Notes under the pieces: generated by a model | Told to the model about the DNA's origin: nothing | The model's input: only the letters and a program-made list of their open reading frames with translations | Databases searched by the model: none | In this document: in pieces, positions 24,218 through 32,585 of the stretch | Numbering within the stretch: position 1 is the first letter of the stretch | Layout: each line of letters opens with the position of its first letter | Position numbers and translations under genes: made by a program | Assembly: GCA_944384985.1 (NCBI GenBank) | Contig: CALWVM010000016.1 | Coordinates: forward strand, 1 to 48,891 | Reading direction: 5' to 3' | Source: an uncultured Clostridia bacterium | Lineage (GTDB): Bacteria > Bacillota > Clostridia > Oscillospirales > Acutalibacteraceae | Length of the DNA: 48,891 nt

Positions 24218-26005
24218 ATGCTCGAAATCAAAGACGGCGCATTCTATATGGACGGAAAGCCCTTCCATATCTATTCCGGCGCCATGCACTACTTCCGCAT
24301 TCCCTGCGAATACTGGGAGGACCGGCTGCAAAAGCTCAAGGCCGCAGGCTTCAACACCGTGGAAACCTATGTTGCCTGGAACGTCCATCAGCCGAAAGAA
24401 GAGGCAAAATTTGATTTTGAGGGGCAAAATGACCTGATCGGTTTTATTAAAACCGCCCGGAAGGTCGGGCTGTACGTCATTGTCCGTCCGGGGCCCTATA
24501 TCTGCGCCGAGTGGGAATTCGGCGGCTTCCCGGCGTGGCTGTTAAAATATGAGGATATAAAGCTGCGCTGCTATAATGAACGGTATTTGGGGTTTGTCAA
24601 GCAATATTTCGATGTGCTTCTTCCCATGCTTGCCGAAGAACAGATCACCCGCGGCGGTCCGATCATCGCCATGCAGGTGGAAAACGAATACGGCAGCTAC
24701 GGACGAGACAAGAAATATCTGCGGTATCTGCGTGATTTGATGCGGGATAACGGGATCGATGTTTTGCTGTTTACCTCCGACGGTGAAAGCCGCTACCATC
24801 TTTCCGGCGGCGGGATCGATGAGGAATTCAAAGTGGTGAACTTCGGCAGCTATCCGAAGGATGGTTTTCGTGAGTTGAAAAAATACCAGCCGGATAAGCC
24901 GCTGATGTGCGGTGAGATGTGGTGCGGCTGGTTCGACCATTTTCGTGACAAGCACCATCATTCCAATGATATTTATGTTACAAAAGTCAACAGACGCATC
25001 CTCGATGAGTTTTTTGAGGAAAATGCAAACTTTAATTTTTATATGTTCCACGGCGGCACGAATTTCGGCTTTATGGCGGGCGCAAATTATGACCATGTCT
25101 ATCAGCCTACGACCACGAGCTATGATTACGACGCTCCGCTGAACGAATACGGCGATTATACGAAGAAGTATTTTGTTATGCGTGATGCGCTCTGCCGTTT
25201 ACAAGGGATCGCGCCGCCGCAGCTTCCGCCGCGCCCGCAGACACAGAGCATCGGCCGCGTCGCGCTCACACAGTCTGCGTCCTTTGCGGAGCACATCAAA
25301 CAGAACGCAGAAAAGCACACCGACCACATCCCGCACTATATGGAGTATTACGGGCAGAATTACGGTATGATTTTGTATCATACGGAAATCGAGGGGAACT
25401 ATCCCGACACCCAAATCGCTGCCGGCGGCGTGCATGATATTGCCTATGTCTATGTAAACGGTAAGTTTGTGGGCCGTTATGACCGCTCTTGTCCGCTTAC
25501 CAAAAAGCAAAAGAAAATGGGGATGGACGCGCCCGAGAGCTTTTCTTTCCCGATCCCCGCATTCAACGGAAAAATCACCGTGGATATTTTGGTCGAGGGC
25601 ATGGGCCGCATCAATTTTGCCAAACGCATTCATGACCGCAAGGGTCTCGAGTTTGTCATGATCGGCGAGCAGTATACCTATGACTTCGACGTGTATACCA
25701 TTCCGCTGGATACATACCAAAATCTACCGTTTTCTAACGGTACAAACGGAACTTGCCCGGCCTATTTCAAGGGCGTGTTTCACGCCGACAGTCAGGCGGA
25801 CTGCTTTGTAGACATCCGAAACTTCAAAAAGGGCTATGTGTTCGTCAACGGTAAAAATCTGGGCCGCTACTGGGAGGTTGGACCGCAGCGCACGCTGTAT
25901 TTGCCGGGCGTATGGCTGAAAGAAGAAAATGAGATCGTTGTTTTTGAGCAGGAAGGGTTTGTTAAGCCTGAAATTCAGATCGTTGACAAACCGATTTTTA
26001 AATAA
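24218..26005 (+). CDS. GH35 beta-galactosidase
   Basis: This 595-residue enzyme would remove terminal beta-linked galactose. The TIM barrel (about 1-320) has the GH35 signature GGPIIAMQVENEYGSYG with acid/base E157, and nucleophile E233 in MCGEMWCGWFD. Beta-rich domains follow (about 380-590), with a jelly-roll segment near the end (KGYVFVNGKNLGRYWEVGPQ). Its length matches bacterial and animal GH35 enzymes. No signal peptide is seen, so action is cytoplasmic. The ATG at 24218 follows AAAAGAGG; a GTG at 24212 is too close to that site. Linkage specificity (often beta-1,3 in this family) is not readable. Confidence 0.9.
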   Translation: MLEIKDGAFYMDGKPFHIYSGAMHYFRIPCEYWEDRLQKLKAAGFNTVETYVAWNVHQPKEEAKFDFEGQNDLIGFIKTARKVGLYVIVRPGPYICAEWEFGGFPAWLLKYEDIKLRCYNERYLGFVKQYFDVLLPMLAEEQITRGGPIIAMQVENEYGSYGRDKKYLRYLRDLMRDNGIDVLLFTSDGESRYHLSGGGIDEEFKVVNFGSYPKDGFRELKKYQPDKPLMCGEMWCGWFDHFRDKHHHSNDIYVTKVNRRILDEFFEENANFNFYMFHGGTNFGFMAGANYDHVYQPTTTSYDYDAPLNEYGDYTKKYFVMRDALCRLQGIAPPQLPPRPQTQSIGRVALTQSASFAEHIKQNAEKHTDHIPHYMEYYGQNYGMILYHTEIEGNYPDTQIAAGGVHDIAYVYVNGKFVGRYDRSCPLTKKQKKMGMDAPESFSFPIPAFNGKITVDILVEGMGRINFAKRIHDRKGLEFVMIGEQYTYDFDVYTIPLDTYQNLPFSNGTNGTCPAYFKGVFHADSQADCFVDIRNFKKGYVFVNGKNLGRYWEVGPQRTLYLPGVWLKEENEIVVFEQEGFVKPEIQIVDKPIFK

Positions 26006-26039
26006 TTTTTGATTTGGATCTTATCGGGGGCTAAAAGCT

Positions 26040-27737
26040 ATGAAATCTAAAGCAGAAGTCGCAGCAACTGTAAAAACCTTCGTTACCGACCTGAAAACCT
26101 ATTGGAATCATCCGAGACCCGGCGAATACGTTTCCAATAAGGAATTTTTGTTTTTCGCCTTAGGCTCCGGCGGCTCCAACAACGCCCAGTATACGGGAGG
26201 CAACCTGTCCTTTGCGGCAAGCTGTCTGTTTGTCGGCGCGATCTATGGTCTTCGGATGATGGACTTCGCCATGCTCGGCATCGTCAACATGGTGCTCAAT
26301 TACCTGTTCCAGCCGATCTCCATGATCATTACGGACAATCTCGGCCGTCCGCCTAAGAAAACGATGCGGATGATCCATGGGGCTTCCTTGGCTTTTGTTG
26401 TTGTCGGTATCGCATGCTTTTTTATCCCGCAGGCGCCTTTTGAAAGCTTTATGCCTGCGCTGCCGCAGGTGCTCGGTACAAAGTTCTTAGTGCAGGTGCT
26501 GTCGACTTACTACAATATTCTGGTGTACCGAACGCTCTCCCCCAAGTTTGGAAAATACCGTTGCTGGATCGTCGCCGGTATCCTCCCGTATATGGCAGTA
26601 TTGATGCTGCTGGTCCTGTTCCCGTACAATCGGCTTTCCTACAATGACAAGTTCTGGGTCATGAACTTGATGTTTGCGATCTGGGGCACTTTCGGCTCCT
26701 GCTTTGCGCAGGCCAACAACGTACAGAACGTCATAACGCCGAACACCAATGAGAGAACGCGGATCATTTCGATCGGTTCGTTTATCAGCGGTTTGTTCCC
26801 GTCGATCTACAACATCATTTGGCCGGTAGCGGCTGCGGCAGTCGGCGGGCTTACGAATATTCGAACCTATCGCCTGATCGTGCCGATCATGGTGCTTGCC
26901 ATGGTGCCGTTTACGCTGTTTTTGGCGTTTGGCTGTAAAGATCGTGTGATCCAGGAACAGGATCATAAACCGGAAGTCAACATGAGAAAGGGCTTCAAGG
27001 AGGTGCTTCGCAACAAATACCTTTGGATCACCAATATCTCTACCTGGATCACCACTTTTTCCACAGGCGCGATCAATATCGTCAATATGCTGATCATTTA
27101 CTCCATGCGCCAGGACTGGTTCCAGGGGATCATGTCCTCCATTCTCGGTACGGCGTACACACCCGGCATGCTTTTGTCCCCATGGCTGATCAAAAAGTTC
27201 GGCAAAAAAAGGCTGATGCTGTTCTGCAAATACATGAATGTCTTTTGCACTTTGCTGTCCGTTGCGGGCGTGTATATGAACAGCCTTGTGATCATTGTGA
27301 TCTCGCAATATCTTGCCACCATGCTCGGTTCCGTTATGACGATCATAACGACCTCCATGAGCGCGGATATTTGGGATTATCAGCAGTATATTTCGGGGGA
27401 GCGTTTAGACGGCTGCATGGGTATTTTCAGCTATCTCGCATCGCCTGTCACCACGCTTGCCGCTATGGTCGTGCCGACGCTTTACGGATTGTTTGGCTTT
27501 ACTTCGGACTGGAACATCCTGTTTGACGGCGGCATCCGCAACCGTATTTTTATCGTAACCATTGTCTTGACGGCTTTGACCGGCCTGCTGTCGGCTGTAC
27601 CGTATCATTTTTATGATTTGACGGAGCAGCGTCATGAGGAAATGATGGATGAGCTTCGCAAACGAGCAGAGGCAAAAGACCGCGGTCAAGTACAGGAAGC
27701 GTCACAGTCGTCCGAGAGTGCCGCAGAATCTGTGTAA
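26040..27737 (+). CDS. GPH-type MFS symporter for oligosaccharides
   Basis: This 565-residue membrane protein belongs to the glycoside-pentoside-hexuronide:cation group. The family motif after helix 2 is altered (FQPISMIITDNLGRPPKKTMR), while the second-half motif TSMSADIWDYQQYISGERLD is well kept. A hydrophilic N-terminal extension of about 40 residues and a Glu/Ser-rich C-terminal tail are cytoplasmic. It is the only transporter inside the glycan locus, so it is the likely entry route for the oligosaccharides handled by the surrounding cytoplasmic enzymes. It differs clearly from the symporter at 3524-5104. Confidence 0.87.
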   Translation: MKSKAEVAATVKTFVTDLKTYWNHPRPGEYVSNKEFLFFALGSGGSNNAQYTGGNLSFAASCLFVGAIYGLRMMDFAMLGIVNMVLNYLFQPISMIITDNLGRPPKKTMRMIHGASLAFVVVGIACFFIPQAPFESFMPALPQVLGTKFLVQVLSTYYNILVYRTLSPKFGKYRCWIVAGILPYMAVLMLLVLFPYNRLSYNDKFWVMNLMFAIWGTFGSCFAQANNVQNVITPNTNERTRIISIGSFISGLFPSIYNIIWPVAAAAVGGLTNIRTYRLIVPIMVLAMVPFTLFLAFGCKDRVIQEQDHKPEVNMRKGFKEVLRNKYLWITNISTWITTFSTGAINIVNMLIIYSMRQDWFQGIMSSILGTAYTPGMLLSPWLIKKFGKKRLMLFCKYMNVFCTLLSVAGVYMNSLVIIVISQYLATMLGSVMTIITTSMSADIWDYQQYISGERLDGCMGIFSYLASPVTTLAAMVVPTLYGLFGFTSDWNILFDGGIRNRIFIVTIVLTALTGLLSAVPYHFYDLTEQRHEEMMDELRKRAEAKDRGQVQEASQSSESAAESV

Positions 27738-27750
27738 GGGAGGCAGCAAA

Positions 27751-28614
27751 ATGAAAAAACAAACTCGAACTGTAGCGGCAGGCGTTCTTTTGCTCATGAT
27801 TTTGACCGTGCTGTTTTCTTCCTGCTCTGCAACGGGCAGCAATGCACCGGAATACAAAGACAATGCCGACGGCTGCGGGTTGTACCGCTATACCAGTTCA
27901 TCTACGGAAACCGCTTTCACCGTACCGGATACCCATGCGGGGAAGCCCGTTACGGAGCTAATGGATTTTTGCTTGGCAAACGCCGAATATCTGACAGAGA
28001 TCCATATCGGGAAAAATGTTAAGACCATCGGTATTTGGGCAATGACCAACTGCCAGAATCTTGAGGCGATCTATGTCAGCGAGGAAAATCCGTATTTCAA
28101 ATCAATAGACGGCGTGCTTTATAACAAGGATATGACACAGCTGCTTGTGTACCCGAATGCAAAGTCCAAAATCGTAACGGACGAGAGCGGCAATACCTCC
28201 GGCGGCGAGTTCGTCGTGCCTGATACGGTCAAATCGATTCGTGCCAATGCATTTTACCTCTGCGGGAATCTGCGCTCTATTACGTTCAATGAAGGGCTTG
28301 AAGCAGTAGGGGATAAGGCTTTCTTAAAATGCGGAGGGCTTGAGTCGCTGGCTCTGCCGTCAACGCTTGTTGAGATCGGTACGGACGCTTTTTCCTATTT
28401 GGACAACGCGAAGCTGACCGTAATTGAAATTCCCGCTTCCGTTGAAAAAATCGGGGATTATGCCTTTTTCTCTTCCTCTTCCTCCGTGGAAAAAGTGATC
28501 GTCCATAAAAACAGTGCGGCGGATCTGGAACTTGGCAAAGACTGGCTTCCGAACCAGAAAAACGCGATCAATAAAGAAGCGCCCGTTGAGTTTGTGGGTG
28601 AAGGTAACGGTTAA
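27751..28614 (+). CDS. BspA-like leucine-rich repeat lipoprotein
   Basis: This 287-residue protein has a lipoprotein signal peptide (MKKQTRTVAAGVLLLMILTV, then LFSSC with lipidated C25). About six BspA/LRR_5-type repeats follow, with patterns such as LTEIHIGKNVKTIGIWAMTN and LRSITFNEGLEAVGDKAFLK. Such repeats form a curved surface that binds proteins or glycans. The ATG at 27751 follows AAGGGAGG. Between the symporter and GH39 genes and anchored outside the membrane, it may capture the glycan, but LRR_5 proteins are common and often of unknown function. Confidence 0.85.
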   Translation: MKKQTRTVAAGVLLLMILTVLFSSCSATGSNAPEYKDNADGCGLYRYTSSSTETAFTVPDTHAGKPVTELMDFCLANAEYLTEIHIGKNVKTIGIWAMTNCQNLEAIYVSEENPYFKSIDGVLYNKDMTQLLVYPNAKSKIVTDESGNTSGGEFVVPDTVKSIRANAFYLCGNLRSITFNEGLEAVGDKAFLKCGGLESLALPSTLVEIGTDAFSYLDNAKLTVIEIPASVEKIGDYAFFSSSSSVEKVIVHKNSAADLELGKDWLPNQKNAINKEAPVEFVGEGNG

Positions 28615-28637
28615 GGTTGCCGAAAGGCAGGAAATGC

Positions 28638-30182
28638 ATGAAATCATTTACTTTCCGATTGGACTGCGCCGGTAAGACGGAACCGGTGAAAAAGCACTGG
28701 CAATTCTGTGTCGGCAGCGGTCACGCAGCGCTCGCGCAGCGCGTCGATTATGTGGAACAATTAAAGCTGGTTCATGATGAATTGGGCATAGAACGTGTGC
28801 GCTTTCACGGTATTTTGAATGACGATATGAATGTCTGCGTGCGCCTGTCCGACCATCTCCCCTTGAAAACAAGAAACAAAACCAAAATTTATGATTTCTA
28901 TCAAGTCGGCAGGGTATATGACAACCTTTTGTCCGCAGGTGTAAAGCCTTTTGTAGAGATCGGGTTTATGCCCAAAGCGCTTGCGTCCGGCAAAAAAAAC
29001 GTTTTTTACTACAAAGGCAATGTCACGCTTCCCAAAAATATGGAAGCGTGGAAGGACTTTATCCGCGCATTTGCCCGATTTCTCATCCGGCGTTATGGGC
29101 GGGAAGAGGTTCACACCTGGTACTTTGAGGTGTGGAACGAGCCTGACCTTGCCTGCTTTTTCAAAGGGAGCATGCGGGATTATTTTCGCTTGTACGCAGA
29201 AACGGTCCGTGCCCTTAAAGAAGTGGATGCGCAGCTTTTGGTCGGTGGACCTGCAACTACGCGCGGCCGGCATCTGACAGCGTTTTTGGATTTCTGCCAA
29301 AAAGAAAGCGTTCCGGTCGACTTTGTATCCACCCATCAGTATCCGACTGACGCGCTCGGCCATTCTATCAACCGTGAGCGGCTGCGTCAAATCAGCAAAA
29401 TGGATGCGACCGGCGACAAAACCTCGACCCGTGCGCTTTTACAGCCCGTATTTGACAATGTAAACGATTTTAACAAGTCCTTAAAGGGCTATATGACGCG
29501 CGAAGCCAAACGGGCGCGCGAAGCGGTAGGGGACTTACCGTTGTTTTACACGGAATGGAGCATCAGCTCCAACTGCACGGCTGCCATCCATGACACGCCC
29601 GCTGCTGCGGCGTTCTTTGTCAAAACAGTGCTCGACAATCAGGGTGTTGTGGACGGCTCAAGCTATTGGACATTTTCCGACATCTTTGAAGAACTGTTTT
29701 TCTTTACCGATCCCTTTTGCGGCGGGTTTGGGCTTTTGACGGTAGACGGTATAAAAAAGCCGACGTTTTGGGCGTGTAAAATGCTTGCTTCGCTTCCCGA
29801 CGCGCGTTACCGCCTGCCGGTGACCGATGATGATGTCGAGCTTGCCGCGTTTCGCGGGGAAGACGGCAGCCTGTATTTGCTTTTGTATGCGCAGAACTTT
29901 GAACCGAGCGGCGAAAAATACCGCGCGCACATAGAATTACAGAATGCGGGCGCATTTCGTACATGGAACATAAATCGAGTCGATGCCCAAAACGGGAACC
30001 CCGTTGCGCTTTGGGAAGCCATGGGGAAGCCCGCTGCGCTTTCCAAAGCGGCGCTTGCCGATCTGCGCGCGAAGTCCGAACCGAAAACGGAAAGCGGAAC
30101 CATAGATGCAGGCATTTTGAACAAGGGCATAGACATCCGACTTAGCGACAATGACGTTGTGATGCTGGTCTTAAAACCGTAA
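28638..30182 (+). CDS. GH39 beta-xylosidase-like glycosidase
   Basis: This 514-residue enzyme has a GH39 TIM barrel (about 15-360) with acid/base E168 in FEVWNEPDL and nucleophile E306 in LFYTEWSISSN, followed by a beta-sandwich (about 370-510). GH39 contains beta-xylosidases and alpha-L-iduronidases. The length and a nearby xylose isomerase/xylulokinase pair favour a beta-xylosidase, though other activities are known in the family. There is no signal peptide. The ATG at 28638 follows GCAGGAA; an in-frame TTG at 28617 is less likely. Confidence 0.85.
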   Translation: MKSFTFRLDCAGKTEPVKKHWQFCVGSGHAALAQRVDYVEQLKLVHDELGIERVRFHGILNDDMNVCVRLSDHLPLKTRNKTKIYDFYQVGRVYDNLLSAGVKPFVEIGFMPKALASGKKNVFYYKGNVTLPKNMEAWKDFIRAFARFLIRRYGREEVHTWYFEVWNEPDLACFFKGSMRDYFRLYAETVRALKEVDAQLLVGGPATTRGRHLTAFLDFCQKESVPVDFVSTHQYPTDALGHSINRERLRQISKMDATGDKTSTRALLQPVFDNVNDFNKSLKGYMTREAKRAREAVGDLPLFYTEWSISSNCTAAIHDTPAAAAFFVKTVLDNQGVVDGSSYWTFSDIFEELFFFTDPFCGGFGLLTVDGIKKPTFWACKMLASLPDARYRLPVTDDDVELAAFRGEDGSLYLLLYAQNFEPSGEKYRAHIELQNAGAFRTWNINRVDAQNGNPVALWEAMGKPAALSKAALADLRAKSEPKTESGTIDAGILNKGIDIRLSDNDVVMLVLKP

Positions 30183-30200
30183 AAGCAAGGGGGATTTCCT

Positions 30201-32549
30201 GTGCAGGTACAGTGGGATGCGTTGGCACAAAAGCTCAAGAGCTTGAACAATTCGATCCATAAACCCGATTTCAAAGGTGCGGTGACCACCGCAATGCCGC
30301 GCACCTTTCTGCTCGGCAACGGCGATCTGGCGGCGGTTTCCGACGGCAGTTCTACCCAAAAAGAATATCATTTCGGCAAAAACGACTTTTGGAGCTGCGG
30401 CGACCTGAAAACCAACGCGGTCATGAATTTCGACGTCCGCCGGGTCACAACACTGCGCGCAGGGACTTTGTCGTTTGACAACCTCACAAGCCGAAAGCAT
30501 TTCCGTGAGCAGATCGACTTGGTTTCGGCAAGCGTGCAAAGCGTGTATGACGATGTGACGATCACGGCATGCTGTCTGGCGGATTGCAATGCGATGCTCT
30601 TCACCGTGGTTTCTAAAAACAAAAAGGCGTTGAACCTGACGCTTCGTGTTCCCGATAACGCGGCGGCGTATCCGTGCGCGTATATAGAGGAGGGTTCGGC
30701 AGGGTATATCCGGCGTTCCACGGCAGACTTCGCGAAAAATGAAAGATCCTGGACATCCGCCGTCGCGCTGCGGCTGTTCGATTATGGAAATGATTTAAAA
30801 GAAACCGCGCACACAAACAGTGCGATCCGCTACCATATCGAGCTTGCCGCCAATACGCCGAAACGGCTGATCTTGGCCGTGGGCGGCGGCGGAAAAATCA
30901 ACGACGGAAACGGCAGGCTTCTTGGAAAAACCGCTGTACAGCAGGCGTCAGAGATCATAAACGGACTTTCCGACGCACAAAAGATCGAAAATGCCCTGCA
31001 AAGTCATTTGAATTGGTGGCGTTCGTTTTGGTGCGCTTCCAGCGTCACGCTTTCCGATTTGGACTTGGAGAAGTATTATTACGGCTCTTTATACATTATG
31101 GCATGCTGTTCGCGTGAAGATAAGATGCCGCCCGGGCTGTACGGCAACTTTATTACCACAGACAAGCCGAAGTGGAACGGCGACTTCCACATGAATTATA
31201 ATTTTATTGCGCCGTTTTACGGGATGTATGCCGCCAACCGGCCGCAGTTCGCAAAATGTCTGGTACAGCCGCTGCTGGACTTTATCCCCGAGGGCAAACG
31301 CCGCGCAAAAGAGGAAGTCAAGCTGGTATGCCGCGAGTATGTGTGCGGCGGGGTGTGCAAAGGCCATTTATTTCCGGGACGCCGCGATTTAAAGCAGGGG
31401 GTCGACAACGCCGTGCTGTACCATGTGGCGCTCGGGCCTTACGGTGTTTCGGCATGGGACGAGGACGGCGGGTATTGGCGGCAGATCGACGATGCCGCGT
31501 TTACTGCCATGGGGCTTACGGCGTATTATTTTTATACGCTTGACGGCGGATTCCTGCGGGAAGTCGCAGAGTATCTGGAACTGAATGTCAACTTTTTCCT
31601 GGCATGGCGGGAAAAGGAAACGCTGCCCGGCGGCGGCTACCGTTACAACCTGTGGTCAGGCGCGCATGAAGGGTCTTTTGAGCTGAACGCCACCCATGTC
31701 ATCGGCACCATCAAAAACATCCTGCTTTGCCTGCTGGACGGCGTTCGGCGCGGCTATCTGCAAATAGGCTCTGAAAAGGCCGCAGTTTGGCAGGACTTTC
31801 TGGACCATCTGCCGCAATATCCCGTGCGCACGGCAAAATACGGGAAATTCCCGTTCAAAAAGCAAATGCAGCATGTTTTGGCGCTTGGGGAAAAGGGTTT
31901 GGTCTACAGCAAATATTCCGCGACGGTCGCACTGGAGTTTATTCATCCGTGCGAGGATATGACCTTTGACAGTGACGATACGGTTAAGGCGGCTTCCCGG
32001 CGCACGATCGACTTATATAAGATCTTGGACAGAAATAATTTCCGTCAGGTGAACAACCTGCCGAAGATCTTCATCCATGCCGTTCGCTGCGGATACAGCC
32101 CCGAAAAGGTGCTTTCCGAGTTCAAGCGCCTGTACCGAAAAGATTTTATGGTCAATTATTCGGTCAAGGATTACGGCGACACGCACGGCATTGAAAAGTC
32201 GGGCGGCATTGAATTTATCCACAGTATGCTGCTGTCAAGCGATACGAAAACAGTCAAGGTCTTCCCGAACTGGCTGCAAAACAAAGATGCAAGCTTCGTC
32301 AATCTTCGTGCCCGCGGTGCGTTCTTGGTCAGCGCATCGTATTCGGCAAAAAAACGGTGTGTCGAACAGTTGGAGATCACAAGCCTTGTGCAAAATGAAA
32401 TCCGGATCTATAACGAATTTAAAAACCCGATCGTGCTTGCCGAAAACGGCGAAGCGGTGCCTTATACAAAAAGCGCCGACCGCCACGGCAGGGAGATCCT
32501 CTGCTTTGCTGCCGTGCCGAACGAAGCATATAAAATTTTTGATGCCTGA
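30201..32549 (+). CDS. Divergent GH95-like glycosidase
   Basis: This 782-residue protein follows the GH95 plan: N-terminal beta domain opening with MPRTFLLGNGDLAAVSDGSS, linker, (alpha/alpha)6 barrel and C-terminal beta domain. Aligned by eye with the GH95 protein at 41078, the two catalytic asparagines correspond to N332 and N334 in FHMNYNFIAPFY, and the general acid to E490 in LWSGAHEGSF. The Asp of QIDGNFG appears replaced by E665 in HGIEKSGG. The active site is therefore altered and the substrate may not be fucose. The start is GTG, 7-8 bases after AAGGGGG. No signal peptide. Confidence 0.72.
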   Translation: MQVQWDALAQKLKSLNNSIHKPDFKGAVTTAMPRTFLLGNGDLAAVSDGSSTQKEYHFGKNDFWSCGDLKTNAVMNFDVRRVTTLRAGTLSFDNLTSRKHFREQIDLVSASVQSVYDDVTITACCLADCNAMLFTVVSKNKKALNLTLRVPDNAAAYPCAYIEEGSAGYIRRSTADFAKNERSWTSAVALRLFDYGNDLKETAHTNSAIRYHIELAANTPKRLILAVGGGGKINDGNGRLLGKTAVQQASEIINGLSDAQKIENALQSHLNWWRSFWCASSVTLSDLDLEKYYYGSLYIMACCSREDKMPPGLYGNFITTDKPKWNGDFHMNYNFIAPFYGMYAANRPQFAKCLVQPLLDFIPEGKRRAKEEVKLVCREYVCGGVCKGHLFPGRRDLKQGVDNAVLYHVALGPYGVSAWDEDGGYWRQIDDAAFTAMGLTAYYFYTLDGGFLREVAEYLELNVNFFLAWREKETLPGGGYRYNLWSGAHEGSFELNATHVIGTIKNILLCLLDGVRRGYLQIGSEKAAVWQDFLDHLPQYPVRTAKYGKFPFKKQMQHVLALGEKGLVYSKYSATVALEFIHPCEDMTFDSDDTVKAASRRTIDLYKILDRNNFRQVNNLPKIFIHAVRCGYSPEKVLSEFKRLYRKDFMVNYSVKDYGDTHGIEKSGGIEFIHSMLLSSDTKTVKVFPNWLQNKDASFVNLRARGAFLVSASYSAKKRCVEQLEITSLVQNEIRIYNEFKNPIVLAENGEAVPYTKSADRHGREILCFAAVPNEAYKIFDA

Positions 32550-32585
32550 TGGAAACAGCTGTAATATATCATTAAAAGGCGGTGC

